Positions 33,648-43,698 of a DNA stretch of 64,000 nt are shown in pieces. The notes below the pieces were generated by a model, which was not told the DNA's origin, did not search any database, and worked only from the letters and a program-made list of their open reading frames with translations. This stretch comes from Emcibacter nanhaiensis. Its GTDB lineage: Bacteria; Pseudomonadota; Alphaproteobacteria; Sphingomonadales; Emcibacteraceae. The stretch is from the NCBI RefSeq assembly GCF_006385175.1, contig NZ_VFIY01000018.1:682001-746000 (forward strand), read 5' to 3'. Positions within the stretch are counted from its first letter, which is position 1. Each line of letters begins with the position of its first letter. The position numbers and the translations under genes were made by a program.

Positions 33648-34706
33648 TCACCCGGCTTTTCTGCAGGCTTCACCAATGTCCCTGCAGGCGTTCAAAATAT
33701 TTGATGCCATTTGTGACAGCGGCAATTGTTGTTCCACTGCCCCTGTTTTCCATGCAACCCCGCACATGCCATAGACCGTCGCTGTCGCCTCGTCCTGGCC
33801 GAAAGTCCGCGCTCCGGCCTTGCGCATCTGCAGGAGCCCCTCGGCGCCATCCTTGCCCATACCGGTCAGGATCACACCGATCGCCCGGTCACCCACGGCC
33901 TCGGCAACGGAGGCGAACATGGCGTCTACCGAAGGCCGGTGACCGGAGACCTTGGGCCCATCCGTCAGATTACAGGTGTAGTAGGCGCCGGACCGTTGTA
34001 CTCCCAGGTGCGTATCTCCCGGTGCAATGAAGACATGGCCGGGAATAATGCGTTCCCCCTGCCGGGCTTCGCTCACCTGCATCGCTGTTTTGCCGTTCAG
34101 CCGGGCCGCAAACCCGCCGGTGAATTCCTTCGGCATATGCTGGGTAATCACCACCGCCGGTGAATTTGCCGGCATCTCCTCCAGAATCTGGGTAATAGCC
34201 TGCACACCGCCGGTAGACGCCCCGATGGCTATCACCTGCTCCGTGGTGGAAAAGGACAGGTTCGGTTTCGCGTCACCTTTCAAAACAAGCTGCCTGACCC
34301 GCGCCCCCGCCGCCGAACGAACCTTTGCGGTGATTTCATCCTCCAGCAGAAGCAGGTTTTCCCGAAGACCGGACATGGGTTTGGCCACATAATCCACCGC
34401 CCCCAGTTCCAGCGCCTTCATGGTCGCCTCGGCACTTTCCTGGGTCAGGGAGGAAATCATCACCACCGGCGTGGGGCGCAGCGTCATGATCTTGGACAGG
34501 AAGGTAATACCGTCCATTTTCGGCATTTCGATATCCAGTGTCACCACATCCGGATTAAGTTCCTTGATCATCTTGCGTGCAATCAGGGGATCAGGGGCGG
34601 CACCGACCACTTCCAGGTCGGGCGCCCTGTTGATGAGGCTGGTGAGCATCTGCCGCATCAAGGCGGAATCATCGACAACCAGAACTGTTTTCCTGCGCTT
34701 CATCAT
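33648..34706 (-). CDS. cheB: CheB, receptor methylesterase/deamidase with receiver domain
   Basis: 352 residues from the ATG that overlaps the cheD stop by one base. The N-terminal receiver has the acidic pocket at VVDDS and the phospho-acceptor D58 ([11 protein letters not shown]). The C-terminal esterase has the triad serine in IGASTGGVQ, histidine in TQHMP and aspartate in [10 protein letters not shown]. Phosphorylated CheB removes methyl groups from chemoreceptors for adaptation. Its place after cheR and cheD is standard for alphaproteobacterial che operons. Confidence 0.95.
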   Translation of the reverse strand: MMKRRKTVLVVDDSALMRQMLTSLINRAPDLEVVGAAPDPLIARKMIKELNPDVVTLDIEMPKMDGITFLSKIMTLRPTPVVMISSLTQESAEATMKALELGAVDYVAKPMSGLRENLLLLEDEITAKVRSAAGARVRQLVLKGDAKPNLSFSTTEQVIAIGASTGGVQAITQILEEMPANSPAVVITQHMPKEFTGGFAARLNGKTAMQVSEARQGERIIPGHVFIAPGDTHLGVQRSGAYYTCNLTDGPKVSGHRPSVDAMFASVAEAVGDRAIGVILTGMGKDGAEGLLQMRKAGARTFGQDEATATVYGMCGVAWKTGAVEQQLPLSQMASNILNACRDIGEACRKAG

Positions 34707-35347
34707 CAGCCGGCTTCCTTGTTCTGCAGCTTCAACGGGGCGGCATCCGGATTCAGGCATTTACGCAGAAGCCGTGTCTCTTCATCCAGCACCCCAACAT
34801 CGGCAGACCGTTTCAACAACAGGCGTTCCACCCGGCCGGAAGCCGGGAAATAATGAATACGCCGCGGATAGGGCCCGCCCAGGTCGCAGGCTTCCGCTTT
34901 CAGGCCCCTTCGGTCGAGATAATCCAGGATGAAGGCGGCATTTTCCGTGCCAACCGCAGAGGCATTCCTGATGACATTGCCCCCGCCAAATATCTTTATT
35001 TCCAGGTGCGATTTTTTACATCCTGTCTCGAGAATGGCATTGAGGAGAAAATCCATGGCAAAATCGCCGTACCGCAAAAAGCCGTCCTCGCCGCCCCAGG
35101 AGGAATTGCTCCGCTTTGACGGCAACATGAAATGATTCATGCCGCCGAAACCGGTGTTCACGTCGCGAATACAGGCAGAGACACAAGAGCCCAGTGTTGT
35201 TGACAACATTTCCGACGGATCGCTGGTAATCCAGCAGTCGCCGGGCAATATCCGGATCACATTGACATTGCGCATGTAATCGAAATAGGGATTCCGTTCG
35301 TCATTTAAGGTATGTTTTCGACGGTCCGTTTGCCTGACTTCGCTCAT
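34706..35347 (-). CDS. cheD: CheD, chemoreceptor glutamine deamidase
   Basis: 213 residues. The catalytic cysteine sits in LGSCVSACI and the histidine in MNHFMLP, followed by GGEDGFLRYGD and KIFGGGNV, all characteristic of CheD. The enzyme converts receptor glutamines to glutamates and can tune CheB/CheC. The ATG overlaps the cheR stop by 4 bases. The N-terminal ~25 charged residues are an extension beyond the usual domain. Confidence 0.95.
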   Translation of the reverse strand: MSEVRQTDRRKHTLNDERNPYFDYMRNVNVIRILPGDCWITSDPSEMLSTTLGSCVSACIRDVNTGFGGMNHFMLPSKRSNSSWGGEDGFLRYGDFAMDFLLNAILETGCKKSHLEIKIFGGGNVIRNASAVGTENAAFILDYLDRRGLKAEACDLGGPYPRRIHYFPASGRVERLLLKRSADVGVLDEETRLLRKCLNPDAAPLKLQNKEAG

Positions 35348-36183
35348 GACGCCACCTTTCTGAAGGAGGCACGCCCCGACGGGGCAATAGCTTGCCGGTC
35401 ACCAATCAGAGCTTCTGAATGGCCAAGATACAGCATGCCGCCCGGATTGAGTTTGCCGCTGAACTGGTCCACCAGACTATCTTTCGTTTCGGCATCAAAA
35501 TAGATCAGGACATTGCGGCAGAAAATAAAGTCAAATCCGTTCTGCATCGGCCAGTCGTGCAGAAGGTTCAGCTGTTTAAAGCGCACCAGTTGTTTTACGG
35601 CAGGGTCGATTTCATAATGCCCTTCGGCGCAGTCCCGGATATATTTGTCCGCAAATTTTTCCGGCAGGCTGCTGACTTCCGCCGAGGTATAGACGCCTGA
35701 CCGTCCCTTTTGCAGCATGTTGCGGTCGATATCCGTTGCCAGGACCAGGATATCCCGACTGCTGCAATCCCCCAGCACCGAAGCGGCGATCATGGCGATG
35801 GAATAGGGTTCCTGTCCACTGGAACAGCCGGCCGACCAGACACGCAGTTTTTTCACGCCGCCGCGCTGTGTCTTCTCCATCTCCCGCAAGCGACAGCCAA
35901 AATCCTTCAACTGGTAGCTTTCCCGGAAAAATTTGGTCAGGTTGGTGGTCATGGCGTCAACCAGGGCATGCAGTTCCGCACCTGAGGGGTCTTCCCTGAT
36001 CAGCTCAACATAGTTTTTGAAACTTTTCAGTCCCAGTTGCCTGATCCGTCGCGCCAGGCGGGAGTAGACCATTTCATATTTGGTCGCCTTGAGGACGATC
36101 CCGGTCTGTCCGGAGACCAGCTCTGCAAGGAAATTGAAATCCTTGCGGCTGAAGTCAAATTCTTTTCTCTGCTTCCGCGGCAT
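35344..36183 (-). CDS. cheR: CheR, chemoreceptor methyltransferase
   Basis: 279 residues from the ATG behind GGAGG (an upstream in-frame ATG lacks a site). The helical N-terminal domain is followed by the S-adenosylmethionine-binding domain with WSAGCSSGQEPYS, ATDID and FIFCRNVLIYFD. It methylates glutamates on receptors. The receptor upstream ends in a CheR-docking-type pentapeptide, which fits its position in the operon. Confidence 0.95.
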   Translation of the reverse strand: MPRKQRKEFDFSRKDFNFLAELVSGQTGIVLKATKYEMVYSRLARRIRQLGLKSFKNYVELIREDPSGAELHALVDAMTTNLTKFFRESYQLKDFGCRLREMEKTQRGGVKKLRVWSAGCSSGQEPYSIAMIAASVLGDCSSRDILVLATDIDRNMLQKGRSGVYTSAEVSSLPEKFADKYIRDCAEGHYEIDPAVKQLVRFKQLNLLHDWPMQNGFDFIFCRNVLIYFDAETKDSLVDQFSGKLNPGGMLYLGHSEALIGDRQAIAPSGRASFRKVAS

Positions 36184-36243
36184 CGTTGCCAGTCCTCCGG
36201 TGTTCAGCATTTGACGGTTCTCAAGACAGTTAAAAGGGAGGGA

Positions 36244-36267
36244 CGGGGAGCAGCTTCAGGCTCCCCG
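36244..36267 (-). terminator. Hairpin between receptor and cheR, possible attenuator
   Basis: CGGGGAGC / GCTCCCCG perfect 8-base arms with an 8-base loop in the 94-base gap inside the che operon. On the minus strand it is followed only by a weak T-rich stretch (TCCCTTTTAAC). It may lower expression of the distal genes or stabilise mRNA ends. Confidence 0.45.
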
Positions 36268-36277
36268 CCAACCGATC

Positions 36278-38662
36278 CTAGAATTCGCTCCAGTCCTCAT
36301 CGTCAACAATGTCGACTTTTTTGGACGCCGCTTTCTTTACCACCTTTTTGGGAGCCGCCTTGGCAGGCTTTTCCTCTGCAGCCTTCGGCCCGGCTGCCGG
36401 TGCCGCGCGCACGTACGCCTCACCGATATTGAAGAACTCCATCCTGGAGGTCATGTTATGGGCCTGCTCTTCCATGGACCTGGCCGCGGCAGTGCTTTCT
36501 TCCACAAGGGCTGAGTTCTGCTGGGTCATATCGTCCATTTCGGTGACAGACTTGTTGATTTCCTCGATGCCGGTGGACTGCTCCTCGCTGGCGGCGGCAA
36601 TTTCGGAAACAATGTCGGTGACATTCTTGATCGACTTGAGGATGTCATTCAGGGTGGTTCCGGCCTCACCGACCAGGCGCACGCCATCCTTGACCTGGTT
36701 ACCGCTGTCGACAATCAGGTTTTTGATGTCCTTGGCAGCTTCAGAAGACCGCTGGGCGAGCTTGCGCACTTCGGAGGCGACAACGGCAAAGCCTTTGCCG
36801 GCATCGCCCGCCCGGGCGGCTTCCACTGCCGCGTTCAGCGCCAGCAGATTGGTCTGGAACGCGATCTCGTCAATCACCCCGATAATGTCGGAAATTTTCT
36901 GGGAAGACTGCTCGATCCGGTCCATGGCCGTTACGGCATCACTGACCACTTCACCGCCCTTGGTTGCCACGTCGCGAGCCTCCTGGCTAAGCTGGCTGGC
37001 TTCCTGGGCGTTTTCGGAGTTATTCTTCACTGTGGCCGCGATCTGTTCCATGGCCGCGGCAGTTTCCTCCAGGGCCGAAGCCTGGGATTCAGTCCGTTCG
37101 GACAGGTCGGCGCTGCCTTCGGCAATCTGCGAGGCGGCACTGGAGACCTCATCGGCGCTCTCAGCGATGGAAGCGACAATCTCGGCCAGTTTTTCCGCCA
37201 TGCCGTTGCTGTCCTGCTTCAGGGCGTCAAAGGTGCCCTGATAATCGGTTTCAATCCGTTTTGTCAGATCGCCGTCAGCCAGGTAGCGCAGCATCTGTCC
37301 CACTTCCGTCAGGCCCTTGTCGCAGATGGAGGCAATTTCATTGACCCCCTTGGCGATGTTCAGCATAAAGCCCTGCTTGCCTTCCTCGTCAATACGGGAG
37401 GTAAAGTCGCCGACGCTGATCGCCTCAACAACCCTGGCGATTTCCGCCTCGGCGTTGCGCTCGTCGGTCACATCCTTCCATTCCACCACGGTGCCGAGCC
37501 GGTTGCCGTCCTCGTCATTGACCGGATTGGCAATCAGGCTGAACTTGCGGGCACCGACGGTGATTTCCGTCTGGTAAGTGCTGGCCAGCCGGGCCAGCAG
37601 CTCTTTCTGGTGGGCCGGGTTTTTATGGAAGATATCCATATTGGAGCCCAGCACCTCGCCGGCCCGGAAATTGGGCAGGGATTTCTGCAGGTCCTTTTCC
37701 GCCACCTGCAGCATCTCGTTTACGGATTCATTCATGTAAATGATGTCACCGTTCATATCGGCCAGCATGACGTTGGTGGTACATTTATCCAGACCAACCT
37801 TGATCCGGGCATTGGCCGCGGCACGCTCGGCCCGTTCCCGTTCCTCACGCAGCTTGTCCGTCACGTCGGCCCATTCCACGCTGGTGCCAATGCGCTGTCC
37901 GTCGTCGTCCAGCACCGGATTGGCAATCAGGTTGAAGGTGCGTCCGCCGAGCTCAATGGAGCCTTCGTAGGTTTCCGTCAGGGCGTCCAGCATCCGGCGC
38001 TGGTGGGCCGGGTTTTTATGGAACACATCAATATTGGCGCCCAGCAGCTTATTCACATCGAAATTGGGCAGTTCGGTGCGGATATCCTGTTGCGCGTTAG
38101 TCATCATCTCGACCATGGTCTTGTTCATATAGATGATGTTGTAATCCTGGTCCGCCAGCATCACGTTGGTCTTGGCGCCGTCGAGCGCCTCGCGAATGCG
38201 GGCATTTTCGCTGGCGATGGCCGCGGCTTCCCGCTCCGCCTTCAGCTTGTCGGTCACATCCTCCCACTCCACGCTGGTGCCGGTGCGATTGCCGTCCGCA
38301 TCGAACAGCGGCGTTGCAATCAGGGTGAAAGCCAGATCCCCGACCGTTATCGAGGTGCTGTGGGCCGCGCGCAGGCCGGCCAGCATGCCCCGCTGGTGCG
38401 CCGGGTTCTTGTGGAAAATATCGATGTTCGAGCCGATCAGAGTATGGGCGTTGAAATTGGGCAGTTCCTTTTTCAGTTCCGCCTCATTCCCGCGCATCAT
38501 CTGGGTCATGGTCTCGTTCATATAAATGATGTTGTAATCCGCATCCGCCACCATCACATTGGTCTGGCAGTTGTGCAGAACGGACAGCAGCCGGTCGTCG
38601 CTTTTCTTGCGGCCTAGCTTCAGAATGTTCAGAAGCTCGAATTTTGAACTGTATTTGGACAT
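36278..38662 (-). CDS. Soluble chemoreceptor with three tandem PAS domains
   Basis: 794 residues from the ATG behind GGAG. Three PAS repeats at about 20-390 each start with TNVM(V/L)AD...IIYMN and contain FHKNPAHQ; they look like recent duplications. A HAMP-like segment (about 400-460) and a receptor signalling domain with [21 protein letters not shown] follow. No membrane helix is present, so sensing is cytoplasmic, perhaps of redox or a PAS-bound ligand. The last five residues, DWSEF, fit the x-[FYWH]-x-x-[FYWH] CheR/CheB-docking pentapeptide (NWETF type). It is encoded between cheW and cheR. Confidence 0.93.
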   Translation of the reverse strand: MSKYSSKFELLNILKLGRKKSDDRLLSVLHNCQTNVMVADADYNIIYMNETMTQMMRGNEAELKKELPNFNAHTLIGSNIDIFHKNPAHQRGMLAGLRAAHSTSITVGDLAFTLIATPLFDADGNRTGTSVEWEDVTDKLKAEREAAAIASENARIREALDGAKTNVMLADQDYNIIYMNKTMVEMMTNAQQDIRTELPNFDVNKLLGANIDVFHKNPAHQRRMLDALTETYEGSIELGGRTFNLIANPVLDDDGQRIGTSVEWADVTDKLREERERAERAAANARIKVGLDKCTTNVMLADMNGDIIYMNESVNEMLQVAEKDLQKSLPNFRAGEVLGSNMDIFHKNPAHQKELLARLASTYQTEITVGARKFSLIANPVNDEDGNRLGTVVEWKDVTDERNAEAEIARVVEAISVGDFTSRIDEEGKQGFMLNIAKGVNEIASICDKGLTEVGQMLRYLADGDLTKRIETDYQGTFDALKQDSNGMAEKLAEIVASIAESADEVSSAASQIAEGSADLSERTESQASALEETAAAMEQIAATVKNNSENAQEASQLSQEARDVATKGGEVVSDAVTAMDRIEQSSQKISDIIGVIDEIAFQTNLLALNAAVEAARAGDAGKGFAVVASEVRKLAQRSSEAAKDIKNLIVDSGNQVKDGVRLVGEAGTTLNDILKSIKNVTDIVSEIAAASEEQSTGIEEINKSVTEMDDMTQQNSALVEESTAAARSMEEQAHNMTSRMEFFNIGEAYVRAAPAAGPKAAEEKPAKAAPKKVVKKAASKKVDIVDDEDWSEF

Positions 38663-38727
38663 GGTAGTCTCCAATTGGCTTTTATATTTGCTGGGGCGCA
38701 CAAGCGGCGCGATTTTTCATTTCCACA

Positions 38728-39276
38728 TTACGCACTGAGTTTTTCCACGATGGAATCGAGGTTAAAAAGTTCTTCCAGGGACAGGAGGGCCACCATCTTG
38801 TCCTCGTGGGTGATCAGTCCGGCGAGAAACTTGCGGTCGCCGCGCTGGTCAAGTTCGGGAACATCCAGCACCTGGTTTGCCCCCACGGTCAGAATGTCGG
38901 ATACGGCATCCACCAGAATACCCATCACCCGCTCGCCCACCGCCACGATAATCATGACGTGCAGCGGGGTGGCGTCGGTCCTGCCAAGGCCAAACCGACA
39001 GCGCATATCGAAGATCGGCACGATGACGCCGCGCAGGTTGAGGACGCCAAGCATGAATTCCGGTGAGTTGGGCAGCGGCGTCACCGGCACCCAGCCCTTG
39101 ATCTCGCGGACATGGATGATATCGACGCAATATTCCTCGTTACCAATAACAAAGGAGATATACTGGCTGGTCTCTCCGGTGACGGCAGCGTCATCCTCTG
39201 TCGCCTCCGGCGTCATTCGGGCAATGGCCGAAATATCAATATCGTCCCGCGCTAAATCCTGCCGATCTTCACTCAT
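38728..39276 (-). CDS. cheW: CheW, chemotaxis coupling protein
   Basis: 182 residues. After a ~35-residue acidic lead, the SH3-like CheW fold is clear: YISFVIGNEEYCVDI, VREIKGWVPVTPLPN, the arginine in GVLNLRGVIVPI, and VGERVMGILVDAVSDI. It links receptors to CheA. It lies 17 bases after the cheA stop and 65 before the receptor gene. Confidence 0.95.
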   Translation of the reverse strand: MSEDRQDLARDDIDISAIARMTPEATEDDAAVTGETSQYISFVIGNEEYCVDIIHVREIKGWVPVTPLPNSPEFMLGVLNLRGVIVPIFDMRCRFGLGRTDATPLHVMIIVAVGERVMGILVDAVSDILTVGANQVLDVPELDQRGDRKFLAGLITHEDKMVALLSLEELFNLDSIVEKLSA

Positions 39277-39293
39277 GCTTCTGTCCTTTGTCC

Positions 39294-41372
39294 TTAGGCC
39301 GAATGCCGCTGGTCTTCCTCGACCATCTGCTCAATATCCGTTGCGTTCAGGGAACGCCCGCCACGGCGGCAACGCTCCATCTCTTCCAGTCCGTCGATAT
39401 CCAGGATCAGGCAAACCTGGCCGTTGCCCAGAATGGTGGCGGCGGAAATGCCCTCCACATGGGTGTAGTTGGTTTCCAGGGACTTGATCACCACCTGCTG
39501 CTGGCCCAGCAGTTCATCCACCACCAGGCCGACATGGTTGCCGCCGTCCAGTTCCACAATCACCACCAGTGCCTGGGAGGGATCGCGGAAACCACCGCTC
39601 ACGCCAAACAGCCCTGACACCTGCAGCAGGGGAATATATTCCCCGCGGATCCGCACCACCTGGGTGTCGCCGAACAGGGTCATCACATCGCTGGCCGCGG
39701 GCCGGATGCTTTCGATAATGCTGTTGACCGGGACGACAAATTTTTGCGCGCCGACGCCGACGATCATGCCGTCGAGAACCGCCAGGGTCAGCGGCAGGGA
39801 CAGGGTGAATTTTGATCCCTTGCCCTGTTCCGACTGAACCGAAATACGCCCGCCAAGCGACATGATATTCTTGCGCACCACATCCATGCCCACCCCGCGA
39901 CCGGACACATCGGTCACGGTTTCCGCCGTTGAAAAGCCGGGATGGAAAATAAGATTGTCGATTTCCTCGTCACTCAGTTCGTCACCGTCCAGCAGGCCTT
40001 TTTCCTGCGCCTTCTGCAGCACCCGTTCCCGGTTGATGCCCCGGCCGTCATCGGAAACTTCAATGATGATCCGCCCACCCCGGTGTTCAGCCGCCAGATG
40101 GATGGTGCCTTCCGGGTTTTTGCCGGCTCTTTCCCGTTCTTCCGGAGTCCCGATCCCATGGTCAAGGGAGTTGCGGATCATGTGGGTCAGCGGATCGGCA
40201 ATCTCCTCGATCACCGTCTTGTCCACTTCGGTATTCTCGCCGGTCATCACCAGCCTGACCTTCTTGTCGAGCTTGCTGCTCAGGTCGCGTACCAGACGCG
40301 GCATGCGGGAAAAGACGGATTTGACCGGCTGCATGCGGATCGCCATCACATTTTCCTGCAGTTCGCGGGCGTGGGAGGCCAGCTCCTCCATCCCGGCCAT
40401 CAGGCGCATGTTGCGGGACGGATCCAGCTGTTCGAGTTCCTGGCTCAGCATGGCCTGAGTGATCACCAGTTCGCCCACCATGTTGACCACCTTGTCGACC
40501 CGGTCCAGATCCACCCGGATCGAGGCGGACTTGTTCTTGGTCTTTGCCGGGCTGCCGCCGGATGCGGGAGCCGGATCTCCTTCGGCGACCTCCTGTGCCG
40601 GCAAAACCTCCGTCGATGCCGGGTTTTCCGGTTCCTCTTCAGCCAGCATGATTTCAAGCTTGCAGTCGTCCTCGACAAATTCGAAAACCTCGTCAATATC
40701 CTCCCGGGACGCCTCGGTCGTCAGCTTCAGGCTCCAGCTGAAATAGGAATCTTCCGGTTCCAGGGTATGAATATCGGGCAGCCGGGACATGTCGATATTT
40801 ACTTCCAGATCACCCAGGGTTTTCAGTTCCCGGAGGATCAGGATCGGTTCATTGGCGTGGCGGAATACTTCCGCATGGGGCTCAAAGCGGATCAGATAGG
40901 TCGCCGCCTGCCGGACGGCTTCTTGCTCCGGTTCAGGGGCTGGAAACACGTCCTCTGCCGGGACCGCCACAGCACCGGTCGCATTCAGAAGCTTTTCCAT
41001 CTCGGCTTTGACCTCCCTGCCATAGCCGGCCTCAAGCTGGTCTTCATTCTGGGCCGCATCAATCAGGTCGGCGAGGATATCGCTGGCCCGGAACAGGACC
41101 TGGGTCACATCTTCATAGATGGAAATTTCGCCGGCCCGCAGCTTGTCAAGCAGGGCTTCAAAAACATGGGAATAGTCAACCAGTTCGGTATAGTGAAAGG
41201 CGCCGGCGCCGGCCTTGATGGAATGTACGGCGCGAAAAATGGCGTTGAGGTCTTCGAGATCGGCGTCTCCGGCTTGCAGTTCCGAAAGATGCTGTTCCAT
41301 ATCGGAGGTCAATTCGCTGCATTCCGCAAAGAAAACATCCTTGAACTGTGAAAAGGGATCCGCCTCGCTCAT
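39294..41372 (-). CDS. cheA: CheA, chemotaxis histidine kinase
   Basis: 692 residues with the CheA domain order. P1 has the phospho-histidine H50 in AVHSIKAGAGAF; an acidic region with a P2-like segment and a linker extends to about 290. The P3 dimerisation helices follow, then the P4 kinase with N-box LDHGIGTPEER, G1 SDDGRGI and G2 GRGVGMDVVR. The P5 CheW-like domain ends the protein (GEYIPLLQV and VDELLGQQQVVIKSLE). It transfers phosphate to CheY and CheB. Confidence 0.96.
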   Translation of the reverse strand: MSEADPFSQFKDVFFAECSELTSDMEQHLSELQAGDADLEDLNAIFRAVHSIKAGAGAFHYTELVDYSHVFEALLDKLRAGEISIYEDVTQVLFRASDILADLIDAAQNEDQLEAGYGREVKAEMEKLLNATGAVAVPAEDVFPAPEPEQEAVRQAATYLIRFEPHAEVFRHANEPILILRELKTLGDLEVNIDMSRLPDIHTLEPEDSYFSWSLKLTTEASREDIDEVFEFVEDDCKLEIMLAEEEPENPASTEVLPAQEVAEGDPAPASGGSPAKTKNKSASIRVDLDRVDKVVNMVGELVITQAMLSQELEQLDPSRNMRLMAGMEELASHARELQENVMAIRMQPVKSVFSRMPRLVRDLSSKLDKKVRLVMTGENTEVDKTVIEEIADPLTHMIRNSLDHGIGTPEERERAGKNPEGTIHLAAEHRGGRIIIEVSDDGRGINRERVLQKAQEKGLLDGDELSDEEIDNLIFHPGFSTAETVTDVSGRGVGMDVVRKNIMSLGGRISVQSEQGKGSKFTLSLPLTLAVLDGMIVGVGAQKFVVPVNSIIESIRPAASDVMTLFGDTQVVRIRGEYIPLLQVSGLFGVSGGFRDPSQALVVIVELDGGNHVGLVVDELLGQQQVVIKSLETNYTHVEGISAATILGNGQVCLILDIDGLEEMERCRRGGRSLNATDIEQMVEEDQRHSA

Positions 41373-41408
41373 TTTCCTGCACCCATTAATTTTGTTCCTT
41401 TGGTTTTC

Positions 41409-41768
41409 CTATGGACAAACCTTGCCAACCACCTTGAGAAGTTTTTCCGGCACAAAGGGTTTCACCACCCAGCCTGTGGCGCCCGCGTCGCGGCCTTCCT
41501 GCTTCAGGGTTTCCCCGGATTCCGTTGTCAGAATGATGATCGGCGTGGACCGGTGCGCCGGGTTGCCGCGCACATTCTTGATCAGCTCGATGCCGTTCAT
41601 GCCGGGCATGTTGATGTCGGTGATAATCAGATCGACCCCGTTCAGCTTGCTCAGCGCGTCATTGCCGTCGGTTGCCAGGTCAACCTGATATCCGCCCCCG
41701 GAAAGGGTGAAGCTGATCATGTCCCGGATGGTTTGGGAATCATCAACTGCCAAAATGCGCTTGCTCAT
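41409..41768 (-). CDS. cheY: CheY-type single-domain response regulator
   Basis: 119 residues from the ATG that overlaps the STAS stop by 4 bases; the open frame continues upstream inside the STAS gene without meaning. Acidic pocket D9-D10, phospho-acceptor D51 (IITDINMPGMNG), the threonine in ILTTES and the conserved lysine in VVKPF are all present. It carries the CheA signal, probably to the flagellar motor, although no flagellar gene is in the window. Confidence 0.94.
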   Translation of the reverse strand: MSKRILAVDDSQTIRDMISFTLSGGGYQVDLATDGNDALSKLNGVDLIITDINMPGMNGIELIKNVRGNPAHRSTPIIILTTESGETLKQEGRDAGATGWVVKPFVPEKLLKVVGKVCP

Positions 41769-42055
41769 TCCTCTTCGCTCCATTTTTGGTATATTTCTTC
41801 CAGTCCAATATCCTTGAGGGCCGTGACCACAGCCTCCGAGGCCTGGGTTATTTTGAAACTTCCCCCGTTTTCCGAAAGCTCCCGGGCAACCGCGACAAAA
41901 AGCTGAAGACAGGGCGTGGTAATCCTGTCCACTTTTCCCGCATCCAGCCATATGTCATTGCCGGCGGCCAGGGCTGTCAGAAGAAGCTCTTTCAGCTTGT
42001 CCGCATAAGCCAGGTCAAGAACGGGCGCCAACTCTATTTTCTGGGAAGAATCCAC
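41765..42055 (-). CDS. STAS-domain protein
   Basis: 96 residues with a GTG start behind GAGG. The fold pattern matches anti-sigma-factor antagonists of the SpoIIAA type: LDLAYADKLKELLLTAL, then IWLDAGKVDRITTPCLQLFVA and the final helix. Many STAS proteins have a phosphorylatable Ser/Thr at the DxSxxD position; here T sits in VDRITTP. It opens the che operon, a frequent arrangement in alphaproteobacteria. Its role there is unclear, perhaps a phospho-switch or array component. Confidence 0.88.
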   Translation of the reverse strand: MDSSQKIELAPVLDLAYADKLKELLLTALAAGNDIWLDAGKVDRITTPCLQLFVAVARELSENGGSFKITQASEAVVTALKDIGLEEIYQKWSEEE

Positions 42056-42544
42056 TATCCAACCTCGATTACTAATAGTTGTTTTCGAATGTTTTCATCC
42101 TTTAATTAATGTTGTCTTAATGATGAGTTTTTTCGGGTTTTTCTGGCACTTTTTAGTACATTTGTATTATGCCAAATAACTCAAAAGGAGGACCGGCGGC
42201 GGGGAATCGGCCTGTTTTCACGCCCTGCCTACTAACATATTAGGAATCAATCACGTATTTGACATTTCAAGGATTTTATAGGGGTCCAAACCGAAAATAA
42301 CTGCATATCCCATAAATTTTATATAGCGGAATCAGGTTATATCTTCCGGGATAACATGTTGAAGCAAAACAAGAACTTTAGAATCATTCCAAACAGGTTA
42401 GGCTCAGAGCAGGAAACGTGACACGCCTGCGGCACACTTTCCCTCTATAGGTGTATCATGAAATTTTTCGATTGCAGGGGATAGGCTGGCAGGCCGACAA
42501 CAGCGGCATGCCGATGAGCGGCTCGGGCTGATTTGCCGGTGTTG
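42056..42544. other. Intergenic region upstream of the che operon
   Basis: About 490 bases between the che operon start and the stop of the FMN oxidase gene, both minus strand. The part next to the che operon (42060-42170) is AT-rich and should hold its promoter. No ORF with a ribosome site, no strong terminator and no clear sigma-factor box was recognised. Confidence 0.5.
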
Positions 42545-43690
42545 TTACTGCCGAACCAGGACTTTGGAGCAAATTTCCTGCACCTGGGCGACGCCGGTCA
42601 GCGCCATGGTAACGCGCATCTCGGTCATCAGCAAATCGATCATACGGGCAACCCCATCCTGCCCGCCGGCCGCCAGGGCATAGGCCCAGGCGCGGCCAAG
42701 GAATACCCCCTGTGCCCCAAGCGCCAGCATTTTGACCACATCGGCACCGGTCCGCACCCCGCCGTCGGCCAGAACCGTCGCTTTACCGTCCACAGCCTTG
42801 ACGATAGACGGCAGAACACTGGCCGTGGACGGTGCGCTGTCCAGCTGACGACCGCCATGGTTGGACACGATAATGCCGTCCACCCCGGCGGCGCAGGCGG
42901 TTTGCGCATCCTCCGGATCAAGAATGCCCTTGATCAACAAGGGCCCCGACCATCTGCTTCGGATATGATCTATATCCTTCCAGGTCACCGTGGGATCGAA
43001 ATTTCCCGCCACCCAGCTTACGAAATCCTCCATGCCGGTGTTGCCGCCCATGAAAGGCGCGATATTTCCGAAGCCATGCGGCCGTCCCATCAGCCCCACA
43101 TCCCAGCTCCAGGAAGGCCGGCACAATGCCTGGAACAGGCGGCGCGCCTGTCCTTTCAGCCCGGGGGCGCCGGACATGCCGGACCGGAAGTCCCGATAGC
43201 GGATGCCGGACATCGGCATGTCCACCGTCACCACCAATGCCGTGCACTTGGTCTCGATGGCCTGGTCCAGAAGGGCCTCGGTGATGCTCCTGTCCCGCGT
43301 GATATAGAGCTGGAACCAGGGAGGCGACCCCGCCCCCTGGGTGACTTCCTGCAGGGAACAGGTGGAAACGGTGGACAGACAGAAAGGCACCCCGGCGGCG
43401 GCCGCAGCGCGCGCGGCCTGCACTTCGCCGCGACGGGCGGCCATTCCGGCCAGTCCCACCGGGCCAAGAAGGAACGGCGCGGCAAGCTCCTGCCCGAACA
43501 GGTTCACGGACAGGTCCATGTCGGAAACATCCCTGAGCACCCGCTGGCGCAGCGTCAGGGACTGCAGATCCGCCTGGTTGCGCCCCAGTGTCACTTCCTC
43601 GAAAGCCCCGCCGTCAATATAATTGAACAGAAAGTCGGGAAGGCGTCGCCTCGCGGCCTCGCGAAAATCGGACACTGCGAAAATAGCCAT
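42545..43690 (-). CDS. FMN-dependent alpha-hydroxy-acid dehydrogenase, mandelate/lactate type
   Basis: 381 residues of the family of L-lactate dehydrogenase (LldD), glycolate oxidase and mandelate dehydrogenase (MdlB). The active-site block VSNHGGRQLD, the phosphate-binding LADGGVRTGADV and FLGRAWAYAL are present. The enzyme oxidises an L-2-hydroxy acid to a 2-keto acid. It follows a benzoylformate-decarboxylase-like gene by 8 bases, and the pair recalls the mandelate pathway (MdlB then MdlC). It may be membrane-associated, as MdlB is. L-lactate remains possible. Confidence 0.9.
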   Translation of the reverse strand: MAIFAVSDFREAARRRLPDFLFNYIDGGAFEEVTLGRNQADLQSLTLRQRVLRDVSDMDLSVNLFGQELAAPFLLGPVGLAGMAARRGEVQAARAAAAAGVPFCLSTVSTCSLQEVTQGAGSPPWFQLYITRDRSITEALLDQAIETKCTALVVTVDMPMSGIRYRDFRSGMSGAPGLKGQARRLFQALCRPSWSWDVGLMGRPHGFGNIAPFMGGNTGMEDFVSWVAGNFDPTVTWKDIDHIRSRWSGPLLIKGILDPEDAQTACAAGVDGIIVSNHGGRQLDSAPSTASVLPSIVKAVDGKATVLADGGVRTGADVVKMLALGAQGVFLGRAWAYALAAGGQDGVARMIDLLMTEMRVTMALTGVAQVQEICSKVLVRQ

Positions 43691-43698
43691 ATTTTCTA

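Noticed and set aside
41769-41951. Longer start for CheY within the STAS gene
   Set aside because: The extra 61 residues are an out-of-frame reading of the STAS gene; the CheY ATG at 41768 overlaps the STAS stop as expected for an operon.
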